Source: Mesorhizobium loti
Lineage (GTDB): Bacteria > Pseudomonadota > Alphaproteobacteria > Rhizobiales > Rhizobiaceae
Direction: 5' to 3'
Length of the DNA: 64,000 bases
Assembly: GCF_003148495.1 (NCBI RefSeq)
Contig: NZ_QGGH01000001.1
Span: forward strand, 186,986-250,985
The translations under genes and the position numbers were made by a program. Below are positions 25,863 to 33,946 of the stretch, piece by piece (the first letter of the stretch is position 1; each line of letters opens with the position of its first letter). The notes beneath the pieces are model-generated. The model did no database searches and was not told where the DNA came from. It saw only the letters and a program-made list of their open reading frames with translations.

Positions 25863-26915
25863 TCAGTCGATGGTGAGAAGGCGGTGCTCGACGCCGGCGG
25901 CGTCGACGACGGAGATAAAGCGGAGATTTCCGATATCCTTGGCGGTGAGGCCCGCCGGTTCGGATCCGTCGAACGCGATTGCCGGACCAGCCGGGCCTGG
26001 CTCGCCGGCCTCACCGCGGTCGCCTTTCAGACCGCGAGCGCCGGCGAGGCCTTGAGGTCCTGGTGGGCCGATATCGCCGCGCTCACCAGCTTGGCCGGCC
26101 TCGCCAGGCATACCCTGCGGACCTTGCCGACCTTCGGGTCCAACAACGGTGCCGACGATTTCCTTGCTGCCATCCGTGTAGGTGAGAACGAGGCGGCTTT
26201 CGTCGTCGATCAGGCTCGATACGATGGAACGGCCAGCGATGCCGTCGCGACCGTCACGGCCAGCGTCACCGCGTTCACCGGTGGCGCCGCGCGGACCTTC
26301 TGGACCGATCTCACCGGCGGGGCCGATGGCGCCGGGCTCGCCGCGGGCACCCTCGACACCCTGGGGGCCGGCGTCACCACGCTCGCCACGCGGGCCTATC
26401 TCGCCGGGCTCACCACGCGGGCCAATGGCGCCATCAATACCGGGGGCGCCCTGTTCGCCGCGAGGACCGGGTTCGCCGCGCTCGCCGACAGGGCCAATCT
26501 GGCCATGCTCGCCGGAGGGACCGGGCAGCCCATCGTTGCCAGCGGCGCCTTGTGGACCTGCCGGGCCGATATCGCCCTTTGGTCCGGGTAGACCCTGGTC
26601 GCCTTGGCGGCCGTCGATTCCTTGCGGTCCAGCTTCGCCGCGCGGTCCGGGCTCGCCCTGGGCCCCGATTGGACCCACGGCACCCTGTGGACCAGCATCA
26701 CCACGATCGCCGGGGAGACCACGCTCACCCTGCGGACCGACGGCGCCGGCGATACCGGGCAGGCCGTCGCGACCGTCGCGCGGAAGCCGCTGTTCGAGCG
26801 CGACGAGGCGGCCGGCGAGACCCTTCATTCCCGTCCAGATATCGGCGAACGGGTTCGTTTGCGGCTTCTCCGGCGGCGGGGTGATCGCCCGGTTCTGGAT
26901 CGGCGCCTTAGACAT
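25863..26915 (-). CDS. Collagen-like Gly-X-Y repeat protein in the head operon
   Basis: 350 residues, with ATGTCTAA overlap with the portal stop. Residues 1-47 form a Pro-rich/helical head (FADIWTGMKGLAGRLVALEQR, possibly a trimeric coiled coil). They are followed by 61 uninterrupted Gly-X-Y triplets (48-230), a short beta hairpin (231-258: SLIDDESRLVLTYTDGSKE), 18 more triplets (259-312) and a 38-residue globular end. The triplets are rich in GPR, GER, GEP and GPQ with charge pairs, expected to form a stable triple helix. A trimeric stalk on the capsid or portal is the simplest idea. Sitting between portal and protease is unusual for a fibre. Confidence 0.85.
   Translation of the reverse strand: MSKAPIQNRAITPPPEKPQTNPFADIWTGMKGLAGRLVALEQRLPRDGRDGLPGIAGAVGPQGERGLPGDRGDAGPQGAVGPIGAQGEPGPRGEAGPQGIDGRQGDQGLPGPKGDIGPAGPQGAAGNDGLPGPSGEHGQIGPVGERGEPGPRGEQGAPGIDGAIGPRGEPGEIGPRGERGDAGPQGVEGARGEPGAIGPAGEIGPEGPRGATGERGDAGRDGRDGIAGRSIVSSLIDDESRLVLTYTDGSKEIVGTVVGPEGRQGPQGMPGEAGQAGERGDIGPPGPQGLAGARGLKGDRGEAGEPGPAGPAIAFDGSEPAGLTAKDIGNLRFISVVDAAGVEHRLLTID
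25980..26774 (-). repeat. Two blocks of 9-bp Gly-X-Y coding repeats
   Basis: Block one covers 26774-26226 (61 triplets) and block two 26141-25980 (18 triplets), divided by 84 bp of non-repeat sequence. The 9-bp period makes this region prone to slippage and gives long artefactual open frames on the opposite strand. Confidence 0.85.
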
Positions 26916-28254
26916 GAGCGGGCTCCGATGCCAGGATCCGGTTGAAATCGGCCATGGCATCCGCAGCGGCCTGGTCGGGGACCGGCTGATCGAGCGGCGG
27001 TCCGCCGTTGTGACCGATCGGCGGAGGAGGGGTCTCACCGATCTTGTCGAGTGTCGTGAACTGCGACTGCATCACATGGATATCGCCGTCGGGACCAAGC
27101 GTGTTCTCGTCCTCGAGCTCCAGGATCTTGTTCGGCGAGTAGGCCCCGACGTACTGCATGCCCTTGTAGAATTCCATGCGGGACTTCATGTCGCCGCGCA
27201 GCAGGGCATTGACGTTCATCTTGGTGTAGAGCCCCTGGCGGTTCTGGCCGAACAGCTTGAAATCGGCCTCATCCTCGAAGCGCTTCGCCCATGGCGTGAT
27301 GCTGTCGACGACGACCTCGATCGCCTGATGCTCGATGTTCGAGAATGTTGCCCGCAGCAGATGCATGATCTTGTGCGGCGGCACCCCGAACCAGCGGCAG
27401 ATCTCCTCGACGAGGAATTGGTGCGTCTCCAGCAGCTGCGTCTGTTCCGCGTTCAGCCCGATCGTCGAGATATCGGCGTCGTTGTCGAGAAACGCCGTCT
27501 TGTTCGCCCGGTACGGCCCCTTGTAGAGCTGCTCGAACTCGGCGCGCTGCTTCTCCAGCCCCTTCGGGGAGAGTCCCTTCTTGTTCTTGACAACCGTCGT
27601 CGGGGTCGCCCCGTTGCCAAAGAATGAGGCACCAAACATCTGCGCGGCCTTCGCCCAGCCAAGCGATTGTGCCGCGTAGTCGATGACATTGACGCCAACA
27701 ACGCCTTCGCCGAAGCCGCGGAGGTGGAACATATCGGCGGCTTCGATCTCGATGCCGTCGCCGCCACCAGGCCCGTTGCTGACCTCGTAGAAGAGGATGC
27801 CGGTGTCGGGGTCACGGCAGACCTTGACGCGATCAGGATGGATCGGCCACAGCGCGAACGGGCGGCCGAGCTGGTCGCGCTCGATCTCGGCGTATCCGTT
27901 GCCCCAGCGCAGCGCCCAGTGAAGCATCGTCTCCCGGAACTGGAACGACGACCATTCCGGGTTCGGCCGCTTGTAGAGCAGCCAGTCGACCGGGTTCTTG
28001 GCCTGGATCTCGGCACCGTTACCGCCATCCTTCAGTGCATGCCAGGGCAGCACGGCAACAGTCTGGGTGAGGAACCTGAAGCAGGCCCAGACCGCTGGGA
28101 TCGTCAGCGCGGAATCCGGAGTGATGAGAACGCCGGCCAGCGTCCGCGGTGTCGAGGGGACGCGCCGCTGGTTCGGCCAGCGCGGTTCCGTCGAAACGCG
28201 CTGCGCGAGGATCGAGATCCCTTGCGCCATGGCGTTGCGGAAACCTTCAAGCAT
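26908..28254 (-). CDS. HK97-family portal protein
   Basis: 448 residues from ATG 28254, sharing ATGCTTGA with the terminase stop. Motifs typical of the family include IPAVWACFRFLTQTVA, WLLYKRPNPEWSSFQFRE, GNGYAEIERD, PIHPDRVKV, HLRGFGEG and ICRWFGVPPHKIM. It forms the dodecameric DNA channel at the capsid vertex and docks terminase and connector. Its C-terminus has a Pro/Gly-rich tail (PPPPIGHNGGPP). Confidence 0.92.
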   Translation of the reverse strand: MLEGFRNAMAQGISILAQRVSTEPRWPNQRRVPSTPRTLAGVLITPDSALTIPAVWACFRFLTQTVAVLPWHALKDGGNGAEIQAKNPVDWLLYKRPNPEWSSFQFRETMLHWALRWGNGYAEIERDQLGRPFALWPIHPDRVKVCRDPDTGILFYEVSNGPGGGDGIEIEAADMFHLRGFGEGVVGVNVIDYAAQSLGWAKAAQMFGASFFGNGATPTTVVKNKKGLSPKGLEKQRAEFEQLYKGPYRANKTAFLDNDADISTIGLNAEQTQLLETHQFLVEEICRWFGVPPHKIMHLLRATFSNIEHQAIEVVVDSITPWAKRFEDEADFKLFGQNRQGLYTKMNVNALLRGDMKSRMEFYKGMQYVGAYSPNKILELEDENTLGPDGDIHVMQSQFTTLDKIGETPPPPIGHNGGPPLDQPVPDQAAADAMADFNRILASEPAHV

Positions 28255-30118
28255 ACTGGTCAAAATCCTGATCTGCGTCGGCGAGCCGCTGTTCGTAGCG
28301 CTCCCGCATCTCTTGCCAGCGCGGATGCCGGTGATCGGCGAGGATCGCCGCCTCTTCGGCACGCGTTGGCTCAGTTTCGGCGTCTGTTTCGTCGTCTCGA
28401 TCTGCCAGCTGATCGTAGACGGACCGTGATGACTGCGGATTGAGCCCCATCAGCACCTTCGCGTGTAGTACCGCCATCAGCGGATCGATCTTGGCGGATC
28501 CTGAGACCTGTTTGTCGATCGAGACGGCGTTGCCGTGCTGAACGGTCTTCGCGTTGCCGACAGCGAAATTCATCAGGGCGCCGCCATTGTGGACGATGAC
28601 ACCGCCGGCGAGATCCCGCTCGGTATCCTTGATGGCACCATTCAGCTTCCAACCCTGCGGGATGCCGATGATCCGATCCTTATCGATCGGACTGTTCTCA
28701 CCGGTTTTCGGATGCTGCCCAGTCAGAGCCTTCGTGATCGCGGCAACGCCGAAGGAGTCGACGCCGATCGCGTTTTCCGATGCCAGCAACCCGGAGGCCT
28801 CGACCTCGATGACGTGGTCGGCGAGTTCGTAGACATCCTCGCCAGGCAGCTTGACGAAGGTGAGTTCTTTCAGATCGGCGAGCTCGTCGAGCTTGGACGC
28901 GATTTCGGTGCGGCGCTGTTTCACGATCTCGTGCGCCCAGGCATGCGTCCAAAGCAACAGCTTGCCGGTCCCGATCTCGCGGCCGAGGACGGCGAGGCCA
29001 AGCAAGTCGTCGAGGCCGCCACCGTCAATCCCGATCGTGATGACTTCGGATCGCCGGATCAGCTCCTGCAGCGTGAGCGTCTTGTCGACGTTTGATGCGC
29101 CGGTTTTAGGGTTGCCGAGCCAGAATTCGGCACCGGCCCAGCTGCCGGACTTCAGCCCAAGACCGGCCTCGATGTTGAAATGCTTCGAAACGAAGAGGCT
29201 GAGCGAGGCGGTCCCCTCGAGCTCCTTCTTCTTCAGTTCGGTGGTCAACCACTGAAGATCGACGGAGTAACCGAGACTCGGGTTCGGGATGTGCCAGGTC
29301 TTAGGATCGCGCCAGGCCTGCGCCTTGGCCATGGCGTCCGGATATTCATAGATCAGAGGCAGCGAGGTCGGATCGTCGATCTTCCCGTCGCGAATGCCGC
29401 GGTGGTAGAGCAATTTCTGACTGAAGACCCCGGTCGGAGGGTCATCGCTTTGCGTCGTCGCGTAGATCGTGAAGCCTTCCGGCCTTGATGCCTGCGAACC
29501 GGTGACTTCCGACAGCACGTTTGCCGATGAGGCCTTCTTGCCGAAGAGCCAGAGCTCGTCGACGAAGGAGCTGATCGCCTTCTGCCCGCCAACGACATCG
29601 GCGTCGGCTGATTTCACCGCCAGGACGGAGCCGTCGAGCCGGTTGGTGATTTCCCGGGTGGAATCGCTAGGCTTGAAGCGCTTGAAGAGCGCGTTGTCCT
29701 CGGTGATCATGCCGTGAGCCGGCAGGAAACTGTTGTCGGCGACGTCCTTCGTCGGCGCCAGGATGAGATATTCCCCCATCGCGCGGAGGTTCATGATCAG
29801 CGCGGTGACCATGATGCCGGCCGCGATCGTCGATTTCGCGTTCTTCTTGCTGATCAGCACCAGGAATTCCCGGATCAGCTGGCGGCCAGCTACACTGTCG
29901 TGGGCACCGAAGACCACCCAGACGAGATCGAATATCCACTGCGGACAGACCTCGCCCAAGGTCGGCTTGCCAATGATGTCCTTCACCTTCAACCGCTTGA
30001 AGATGCGCAGCGCCTTCTCGGCGCGCGCCACATCGATAGGCAGGCCATCCGGGATGAGGCTCCGGCCGGCGATGATGCGGGTCTCCCAGTCGAGACACGC
30101 CGTCGACCATTGCAGCAT
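28247..30118 (-). CDS. terL: Terminase large subunit
   Basis: 623 residues. The ATPase domain has the adenine/Walker A region LISKKNAKST (89-98; the atypical Walker A of Terminase_1 proteins), a Walker B FVDELW (Asp187, Glu188) and TTQSDD coupling motif. The C-terminal RNase H-type nuclease has Asp365 (GIDGGG), Asp370/371 and a later D-x-F-G-V-A-A segment. It translocates DNA into the procapsid and cuts concatemers. TGATG-coupled to the small subunit. The adjoining HNH gene argues for cos-type packaging. Confidence 0.93.
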   Translation of the reverse strand: MLQWSTACLDWETRIIAGRSLIPDGLPIDVARAEKALRIFKRLKVKDIIGKPTLGEVCPQWIFDLVWVVFGAHDSVAGRQLIREFLVLISKKNAKSTIAAGIMVTALIMNLRAMGEYLILAPTKDVADNSFLPAHGMITEDNALFKRFKPSDSTREITNRLDGSVLAVKSADADVVGGQKAISSFVDELWLFGKKASSANVLSEVTGSQASRPEGFTIYATTQSDDPPTGVFSQKLLYHRGIRDGKIDDPTSLPLIYEYPDAMAKAQAWRDPKTWHIPNPSLGYSVDLQWLTTELKKKELEGTASLSLFVSKHFNIEAGLGLKSGSWAGAEFWLGNPKTGASNVDKTLTLQELIRRSEVITIGIDGGGLDDLLGLAVLGREIGTGKLLLWTHAWAHEIVKQRRTEIASKLDELADLKELTFVKLPGEDVYELADHVIEVEASGLLASENAIGVDSFGVAAITKALTGQHPKTGENSPIDKDRIIGIPQGWKLNGAIKDTERDLAGGVIVHNGGALMNFAVGNAKTVQHGNAVSIDKQVSGSAKIDPLMAVLHAKVLMGLNPQSSRSVYDQLADRDDETDAETEPTRAEEAAILADHRHPRWQEMRERYEQRLADADQDFDQYA

Positions 30119-30564
30119 CAGTTCGGTTTCGTGCCCGGGATCGGTGCGAGATCCTCACCCCATTCCGAATTGGTGCCGGCGCTGAACGCTTCGTCCCGCT
30201 GGACTTCCTTCTTGCCCCGCTTGGTGGCGCGCGATGGAGCGACCGGCGCCTCAGTGGCACCAGGCTGCTTCGATTTCTCTTCGAACTCAACCGCGGCGCC
30301 GGCGAGCCGGGTCATCTCCTCGAGGCGCTTCTGTGCCGTCACGTTCCCGCTGCGCGCGCTCTTGTAGAGCAGCCCGATCACCTCGCGCCGGCGGTGGGAG
30401 AAACCATTGTCGAGTTCATCTGCGCAATGCTTGCGGAGGGTGTCCGCATCGATGCCGAGCGACCGCGCGATCGTGGCTTCACTCTCGCCGCAGGACCGCA
30501 TCTCCTCGACCGTGCGCCTGATGGCCGTGGTCGGCTTCCATGCTGGCCTTCCTCGTTTTGCCAT
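30118..30564 (-). CDS. terS: Terminase small subunit
   Basis: 148 residues. The N-terminal helix-turn-helix (VEEMRSCGESEATIARSLGIDADTL pattern, about residues 19-45) is followed by a helical oligomerisation region (EVIGLLYKSARSGNVTAQKR) and a disordered charged tail. It recognises the packaging site and loads TerL, whose start codon overlaps its stop. Confidence 0.85.
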   Translation of the reverse strand: MAKRGRPAWKPTTAIRRTVEEMRSCGESEATIARSLGIDADTLRKHCADELDNGFSHRRREVIGLLYKSARSGNVTAQKRLEEMTRLAGAAVEFEEKSKQPGATEAPVAPSRATKRGKKEVQRDEAFSAGTNSEWGEDLAPIPGTKPN

Positions 30565-30674
30565 GCTTTTTCGGTCACTTTCGGCAAATCAGCCGGATTT
30601 TGAGGGCGGCAGAAAAAATTTCATGAACATGAGCCCCGAGCGGTTGGACCCCCGGATCGACCCAGAGATCGAGA

Positions 30675-30686
30675 CCCCCCCCCCCC
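30675..30686 (-). repeat. Homopolymeric G12 tract (C12 on the plus strand)
   Basis: Twelve identical bases lie two bases past the HNH stop and about 110 bp before the TerS start, in the 124-bp HNH-TerS gap where a cos or terminase-binding site might be expected. Such tracts vary in length by slippage and are also hard to sequence. Confidence 0.9.
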
Positions 30687-30688
30687 GG

Positions 30689-31012
30689 TCATCTCATCCT
30701 TGCGTCGCGTGCCCTGATGCCCTTGAGGGTGTTGTGGGCGACGCAGAGGCACTGACCATTGGCTGGATCGAGGGGGGCTCCACCATCCTTGCGTTCGATG
30801 ATGTGGTCCGCGATGAGCCTGTCATGAGGTGCCGACTTGATGCAGCGACGACCATCCTCGATCCACTGGCATCTATAGCCGGCGCGTTGCAGGACCCCGG
30901 TCCGCCACGCCCTATGCTCAGGGGTGAGCAGTTCCGCATCGGCCTTCTTCTCGATAGGACGAGCGGTGCGCATGTCGAGCTGCCGGACCTGCGGACCGAT
31001 CTGCTTCGCCAT
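30689..31012 (-). CDS. HNH endonuclease of the packaging module
   Basis: 107 residues. It has Cys-containing zinc positions (YRCQW, GRRCI) and the HNH core ADHIIERKDGG...DPANGQCLCVAHNTLKG. HNH proteins next to terminase genes are established components of HK97-type cos packaging machines, needed for terminase-mediated specific cleavage. It is the first gene of the late operon in transcription order, directly before terS. Confidence 0.87.
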   Translation of the reverse strand: MAKQIGPQVRQLDMRTARPIEKKADAELLTPEHRAWRTGVLQRAGYRCQWIEDGRRCIKSAPHDRLIADHIIERKDGGAPLDPANGQCLCVAHNTLKGIRARDARMR

Positions 31013-31412
31013 TACACGCTGACCTTTGATGACGGCTGTACCCCGCAGACGATGAGCTCGCGCAAGCGAGCGCTCTTCTCTTCTACGGTTCTTCAGATAG
31101 CACTGACCTTGAGAACGTAGAGCTCTACGATGGCGTCATCGCGCTAGCGCGCTCGCCGTAAGGTCTCGGCTTCTCAGAACTTGGCGTCTACGCGATGAGG
31201 GGGAAGACGCGAAGAGAACTCGATTCCGAGGTCGGAAGTCCAATCACGTTTTTCGAAATGTGGGCGCCGTACCCAAACGGGCTGTTTCCGTACCCGGAGA
31301 TGTCCCCATTTCGACGGACACATAAGGGTTCGCGGGTCGTCAGGGACATCGCCATGTACCTGGGCGTGTACCCCTGCTGGAAGCGATTTAGCTTGACGGC
31401 ATCCGGTGCGAA
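31013..31412. other. 400-bp non-coding gap between middle and late leftward operons
   Basis: No convincing gene was found. It holds a perfect GCTCGC-GCAA-GCGAGC hairpin (31056-31071) with a GNRA-type loop, the palindrome CGTAGAGCTCTACG (31116-31129), and a GCGCTAGCGC palindrome close to 31140. A late promoter for HNH-terS-terL should lie here, but no consensus -35/-10 pair stands out, so late transcription may need a phage or CtrA/GcrA-type activator. An 80-codon frame at 31174-31416 lacks protein-like composition. Confidence 0.6.
31116..31129. promoter_or_regulatory. Palindrome CGTAGA-N2-TCTACG upstream of the late operon
   Basis: A perfect 14-bp palindrome about 105 bp upstream of the HNH start. 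The same arms with a different centre occur at 49640-49653 in the early control region, so this is a candidate binding site for a shared phage regulator. Confidence 0.45.
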
Positions 31413-32075
31413 TCAAGCAACCGATGCTGCCTTGGCCTTTCGGCGTCGCAACTTGTTCGCCTTTTCGAGGCGCCTCACCAGAGCGGCGATCTCTTCCCGG
31501 GTGGGGTAGCGAGGGCGTGCGCCTGGCTCGATAAAGCTCGATGGTGTCGACGGCGCCGGGCTGGAACCAGGGGCGAGGTATGTCGGGGTTCCATCTTTTT
31601 CGATAGTGGCAGACGTCTCGGAAGATACCGTTTGTGATGCGGGTTCTGGCTCGATTTCGGCAACGTCGTCAATGTGTTGGTCGAGCCACGCGATTTTCTG
31701 CTGGTTGTTGCGATCCGCAATGTCTTGGCAGATACGGGTTATCGTCCAGCGGAGCGTTCGGGAATTGACGCCTTCCCGTGAGGCGAAATCGTTGAGGAAC
31801 CTTCCCTTGCGGGTCTTCGTCCATGCCCACGCGTAGAGGAGACGCCGATCCTTCTCGGATTGCAACGCGTTTATCCATGCCCAAGTGGCGAGCATTCTGG
31901 TGAGGGCACCGGGGGAAGGACGGATTCTGATCTTCATGGCGCGCGGGTAGTGCGGGATGTATTCCGGCCAGCCGCCACCTCCGGCGCCGCCTACGCGGGT
32001 GTCCGGTGTGAGCATCAGCGTCTCCGCGGCGTCGAGGACGCGGTATTCGACGGCTTTGGCGGTCCAGGCTGTCAT
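31413..32075 (-). CDS. DUF6362-like helix-turn-helix protein
   Basis: 220 residues. VLDAAETLMLTPDTRVGG and EYIPHYPRAM at the N-terminus, followed by a helical region with SREGVNSRTLRWTITRICQDIA (helix-turn-helix-like, about residues 98-122), resemble DUF6362 phage proteins. The C-terminal third is Pro/Ser-rich and ends in a basic helix (LRRRKAKAAS). As the last gene before the late-promoter gap it is a candidate late regulator. That role is inference. Confidence 0.55.
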   Translation of the reverse strand: MTAWTAKAVEYRVLDAAETLMLTPDTRVGGAGGGGWPEYIPHYPRAMKIRIRPSPGALTRMLATWAWINALQSEKDRRLLYAWAWTKTRKGRFLNDFASREGVNSRTLRWTITRICQDIADRNNQQKIAWLDQHIDDVAEIEPEPASQTVSSETSATIEKDGTPTYLAPGSSPAPSTPSSFIEPGARPRYPTREEIAALVRRLEKANKLRRRKAKAASVA

Positions 32076-32491
32076 TCGGGGTCGGACACCTTAGGGAGCG
32101 GCATCCAGCGGTCCACGCTCGCCTCGGGTACGGTCTGGAAGAACTGGAAACTGGCGCCCTGACTGTCGGCGGCGCCGTCCTCCATAAAGCATACGTTCCA
32201 GCCCTCGCCATCTTCCCACCATGCGATGACGACACCGATCTCGCGCCACGGCGCGTAGCCGTGGAGATCGTTGCTTTTCATCGTGTAGTCGATCAGGATT
32301 GGGGTGCCGTCGCGGGGTGCTGTCTCGATCGGTTGCCATTCCTCCGGGCTCTCCGATGGCACAACTGAGTAGCCTTCGCTGTGTAGGTGGGTGAGTAACT
32401 GCCTAGCGTGCGCACCACTGGATGCGTCGACCGTCTCCGGATCGACTACGTTGTTCAGCCAGTGAGCTATCAGTTCAAAAGGTTCTTTCAT
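32072..32491 (-). CDS. DUF551-like phage protein
   Basis: 139 residues from ATG 32491 (ATGA overlap with the previous stop). The core EWQPIETAPRDGTPILI ... VIAWWEDGEGWNV ... DRWMPLP is the DUF551-type pattern common in phage and prophage accessory regions. The biochemical function of that family is not established. Confidence 0.65.
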   Translation of the reverse strand: MKEPFELIAHWLNNVVDPETVDASSGAHARQLLTHLHSEGYSVVPSESPEEWQPIETAPRDGTPILIDYTMKSNDLHGYAPWREIGVVIAWWEDGEGWNVCFMEDGAADSQGASFQFFQTVPEASVDRWMPLPKVSDPE

Positions 32492-33039
32492 GCAGGCCGC
32501 TCCGTCTTCGGCGCGCGGCCTTCGCGCCAAGGATCATGAGAATCAATGGCACGGCTACGATGCCGCCAAAGGCCGGTATCGCGGCTCATGTCGCGTTGCT
32601 CTTCGTAGGGCGACCCGACGGAGGTGAGGTCCATCCAGCGAGCGCCTTCGATGTCGAAATCGACAGCTACCTCGGGCCCATACGCGCCGTCCTCTATCAT
32701 GTAGGCGGTCGCGCCCAGCGATTCCGCGATATAGAACTTGCGGTAGCATTCGAGTGCCAATCGATCGCCAGTCCTTACGAACTCCTCCAAGAGATCATCG
32801 CGACCTTTCCCTTTCCCGTGGTGCGCAGCATTCTGGAGGTTAATTCGTGCTTGGTCGCGCAAGTGGGCAACGACCTTAGATCGTTCTTCCGCCAGCGCAG
32901 CGATTGCGCAGTCATAAATGCGCCTCGCCGACGCTTCGGTGCGGATGGCGCGATGCGCCTCCGTAACACCGATCCCGAACGCCTTGTCCATTGCCGCAAC
33001 CGCGCTTGCCCGCACTTCATTTTCGCTCTTCTCGTTCAC
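32488..33039 (-). CDS. Unknown middle-operon protein
   Basis: 183 residues (MNEKSENEVRASAVAAMDKA), ATGA-coupled on both sides. A helical N-terminal half (EASARRIYDCAIAALAEERSK) is followed by an acidic strand-rich part (AYMIEDGAYGPEVAVDFDIEG). No family was recognised. Confidence 0.5.
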   Translation of the reverse strand: MNEKSENEVRASAVAAMDKAFGIGVTEAHRAIRTEASARRIYDCAIAALAEERSKVVAHLRDQARINLQNAAHHGKGKGRDDLLEEFVRTGDRLALECYRKFYIAESLGATAYMIEDGAYGPEVAVDFDIEGARWMDLTSVGSPYEEQRDMSRDTGLWRHRSRAIDSHDPWREGRAPKTERPA

Positions 33040-33464
33040 GCCGCCCTCCTGTCGTCTCGAACTATACCATCGCTCAACCGTACCGCCAGCAGCACGCGCA
33101 TGACGTGCGCCAGCGGCAGCCCGACTGCGAGCCCCTTGGCTTGATGCCGGACCTCACCGAGGCTGATCCTATCGAATTGCTCGAACAGCGCGCCACCGCG
33201 AGCCTCGATCGAGGGGTTCGCCACCAGCGCGGAAACCGCCTGGATGGTCTCCGAATAGAGTTCTGCCGCGTTGCCATATGTCTCGACGATGAGGCGCAGC
33301 GTGAGGGCGAGATGGGCTTCACCATGTCGCTGCCCGATCTTCTTCAGCGTTTTCTTGGCGAAGCATTCGCGCGGCCGACGGTGCAGCGGCCGGTGATCGG
33401 CGGGGTGCAGCAAGCGGATGCCGCACTGCTCCGCAACCTTGAAGATATCGCAGCGGTGCCTCAT
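33036..33464 (-). CDS. Unknown middle-operon protein
   Basis: 142 residues. A basic N-terminus (LLHPADHRPLHRRPRECFAKK) is followed by helices KKIGQRHGEAHLALTLRLI and NAAELYSETIQAVSALVAN. It could be a small nucleic-acid-binding helical protein. No family was recognised. Confidence 0.5.
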   Translation of the reverse strand: MRHRCDIFKVAEQCGIRLLHPADHRPLHRRPRECFAKKTLKKIGQRHGEAHLALTLRLIVETYGNAAELYSETIQAVSALVANPSIEARGGALFEQFDRISLGEVRHQAKGLAVGLPLAHVMRVLLAVRLSDGIVRDDRRAA

Positions 33465-33946
33465 CGCCGCCGCACCTCCACCGGGACGACGCGGCCGTCG
33501 ACAACGACACCACCGAGCGCCTCGATCTGCAGGGCGGCTTCAGCGGCGGCGCGGATTTCGTGGAAGCGCCCGGCGCCAAGGATGTCCTCATCGGTGACTA
33601 GCACCGGCCGGCTGAAGTGCAGCGCCATCTCGGCCGCCTTGATGGCGGCTGTTGCAGAGGCGAAGCGCTCCGGTTTTCCTTCAGCATCATCGAGGAGGAC
33701 GTCAGGGGCGCCATCACGCCGATATGCGGCGCAGTAGTAGGTGCCGAAGCCGATCGCTTCGATGCGCAAAGCGGGTACGGGCGTGGGTACATTTTCAGGC
33801 GATTTGGGTACATTGTGGGTACGGCGAGCCGATGAGGGCTCGCCGAGCATTTCCTGCACTTCCACCGCAATCCCTTGCGCTACAAGGCGTTGCGTCGAAT
33901 TCGTCGAAAACTGGTTGGGTACATCGGCGGGTACGCGCTCGCTCAC
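33461..33946 (-). CDS. Unknown middle-operon protein
   Basis: 161 residues. The N-terminal 50 residues look disordered (Ser/Pro/Val). The C-terminal part contains IGFGTYYCAAYRRDGAPDVLL and an ATAAIKAAEMALHFSRPVLV segment. It is ATGA-coupled to the primase-helicase gene. No function can be assigned. Confidence 0.5.
   Translation of the reverse strand: MSERVPADVPNQFSTNSTQRLVAQGIAVEVQEMLGEPSSARRTHNVPKSPENVPTPVPALRIEAIGFGTYYCAAYRRDGAPDVLLDDAEGKPERFASATAAIKAAEMALHFSRPVLVTDEDILGAGRFHEIRAAAEAALQIEALGGVVVDGRVVPVEVRRR

Noticed and set aside
26182..27627. A plus-strand frame rich in PRSP/GPxSP repeats
   Set aside because: Its repeats are the reverse complement of the collagen Gly-X-Y codons, and the remainder shadows the portal gene.
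31174..31416. An 80-codon minus-strand frame in the middle/late gap
   Set aside because: Composition (many Arg, His, Pro, Trp) is not protein-like, with no ribosome binding site or recognised motif; treated as non-coding.
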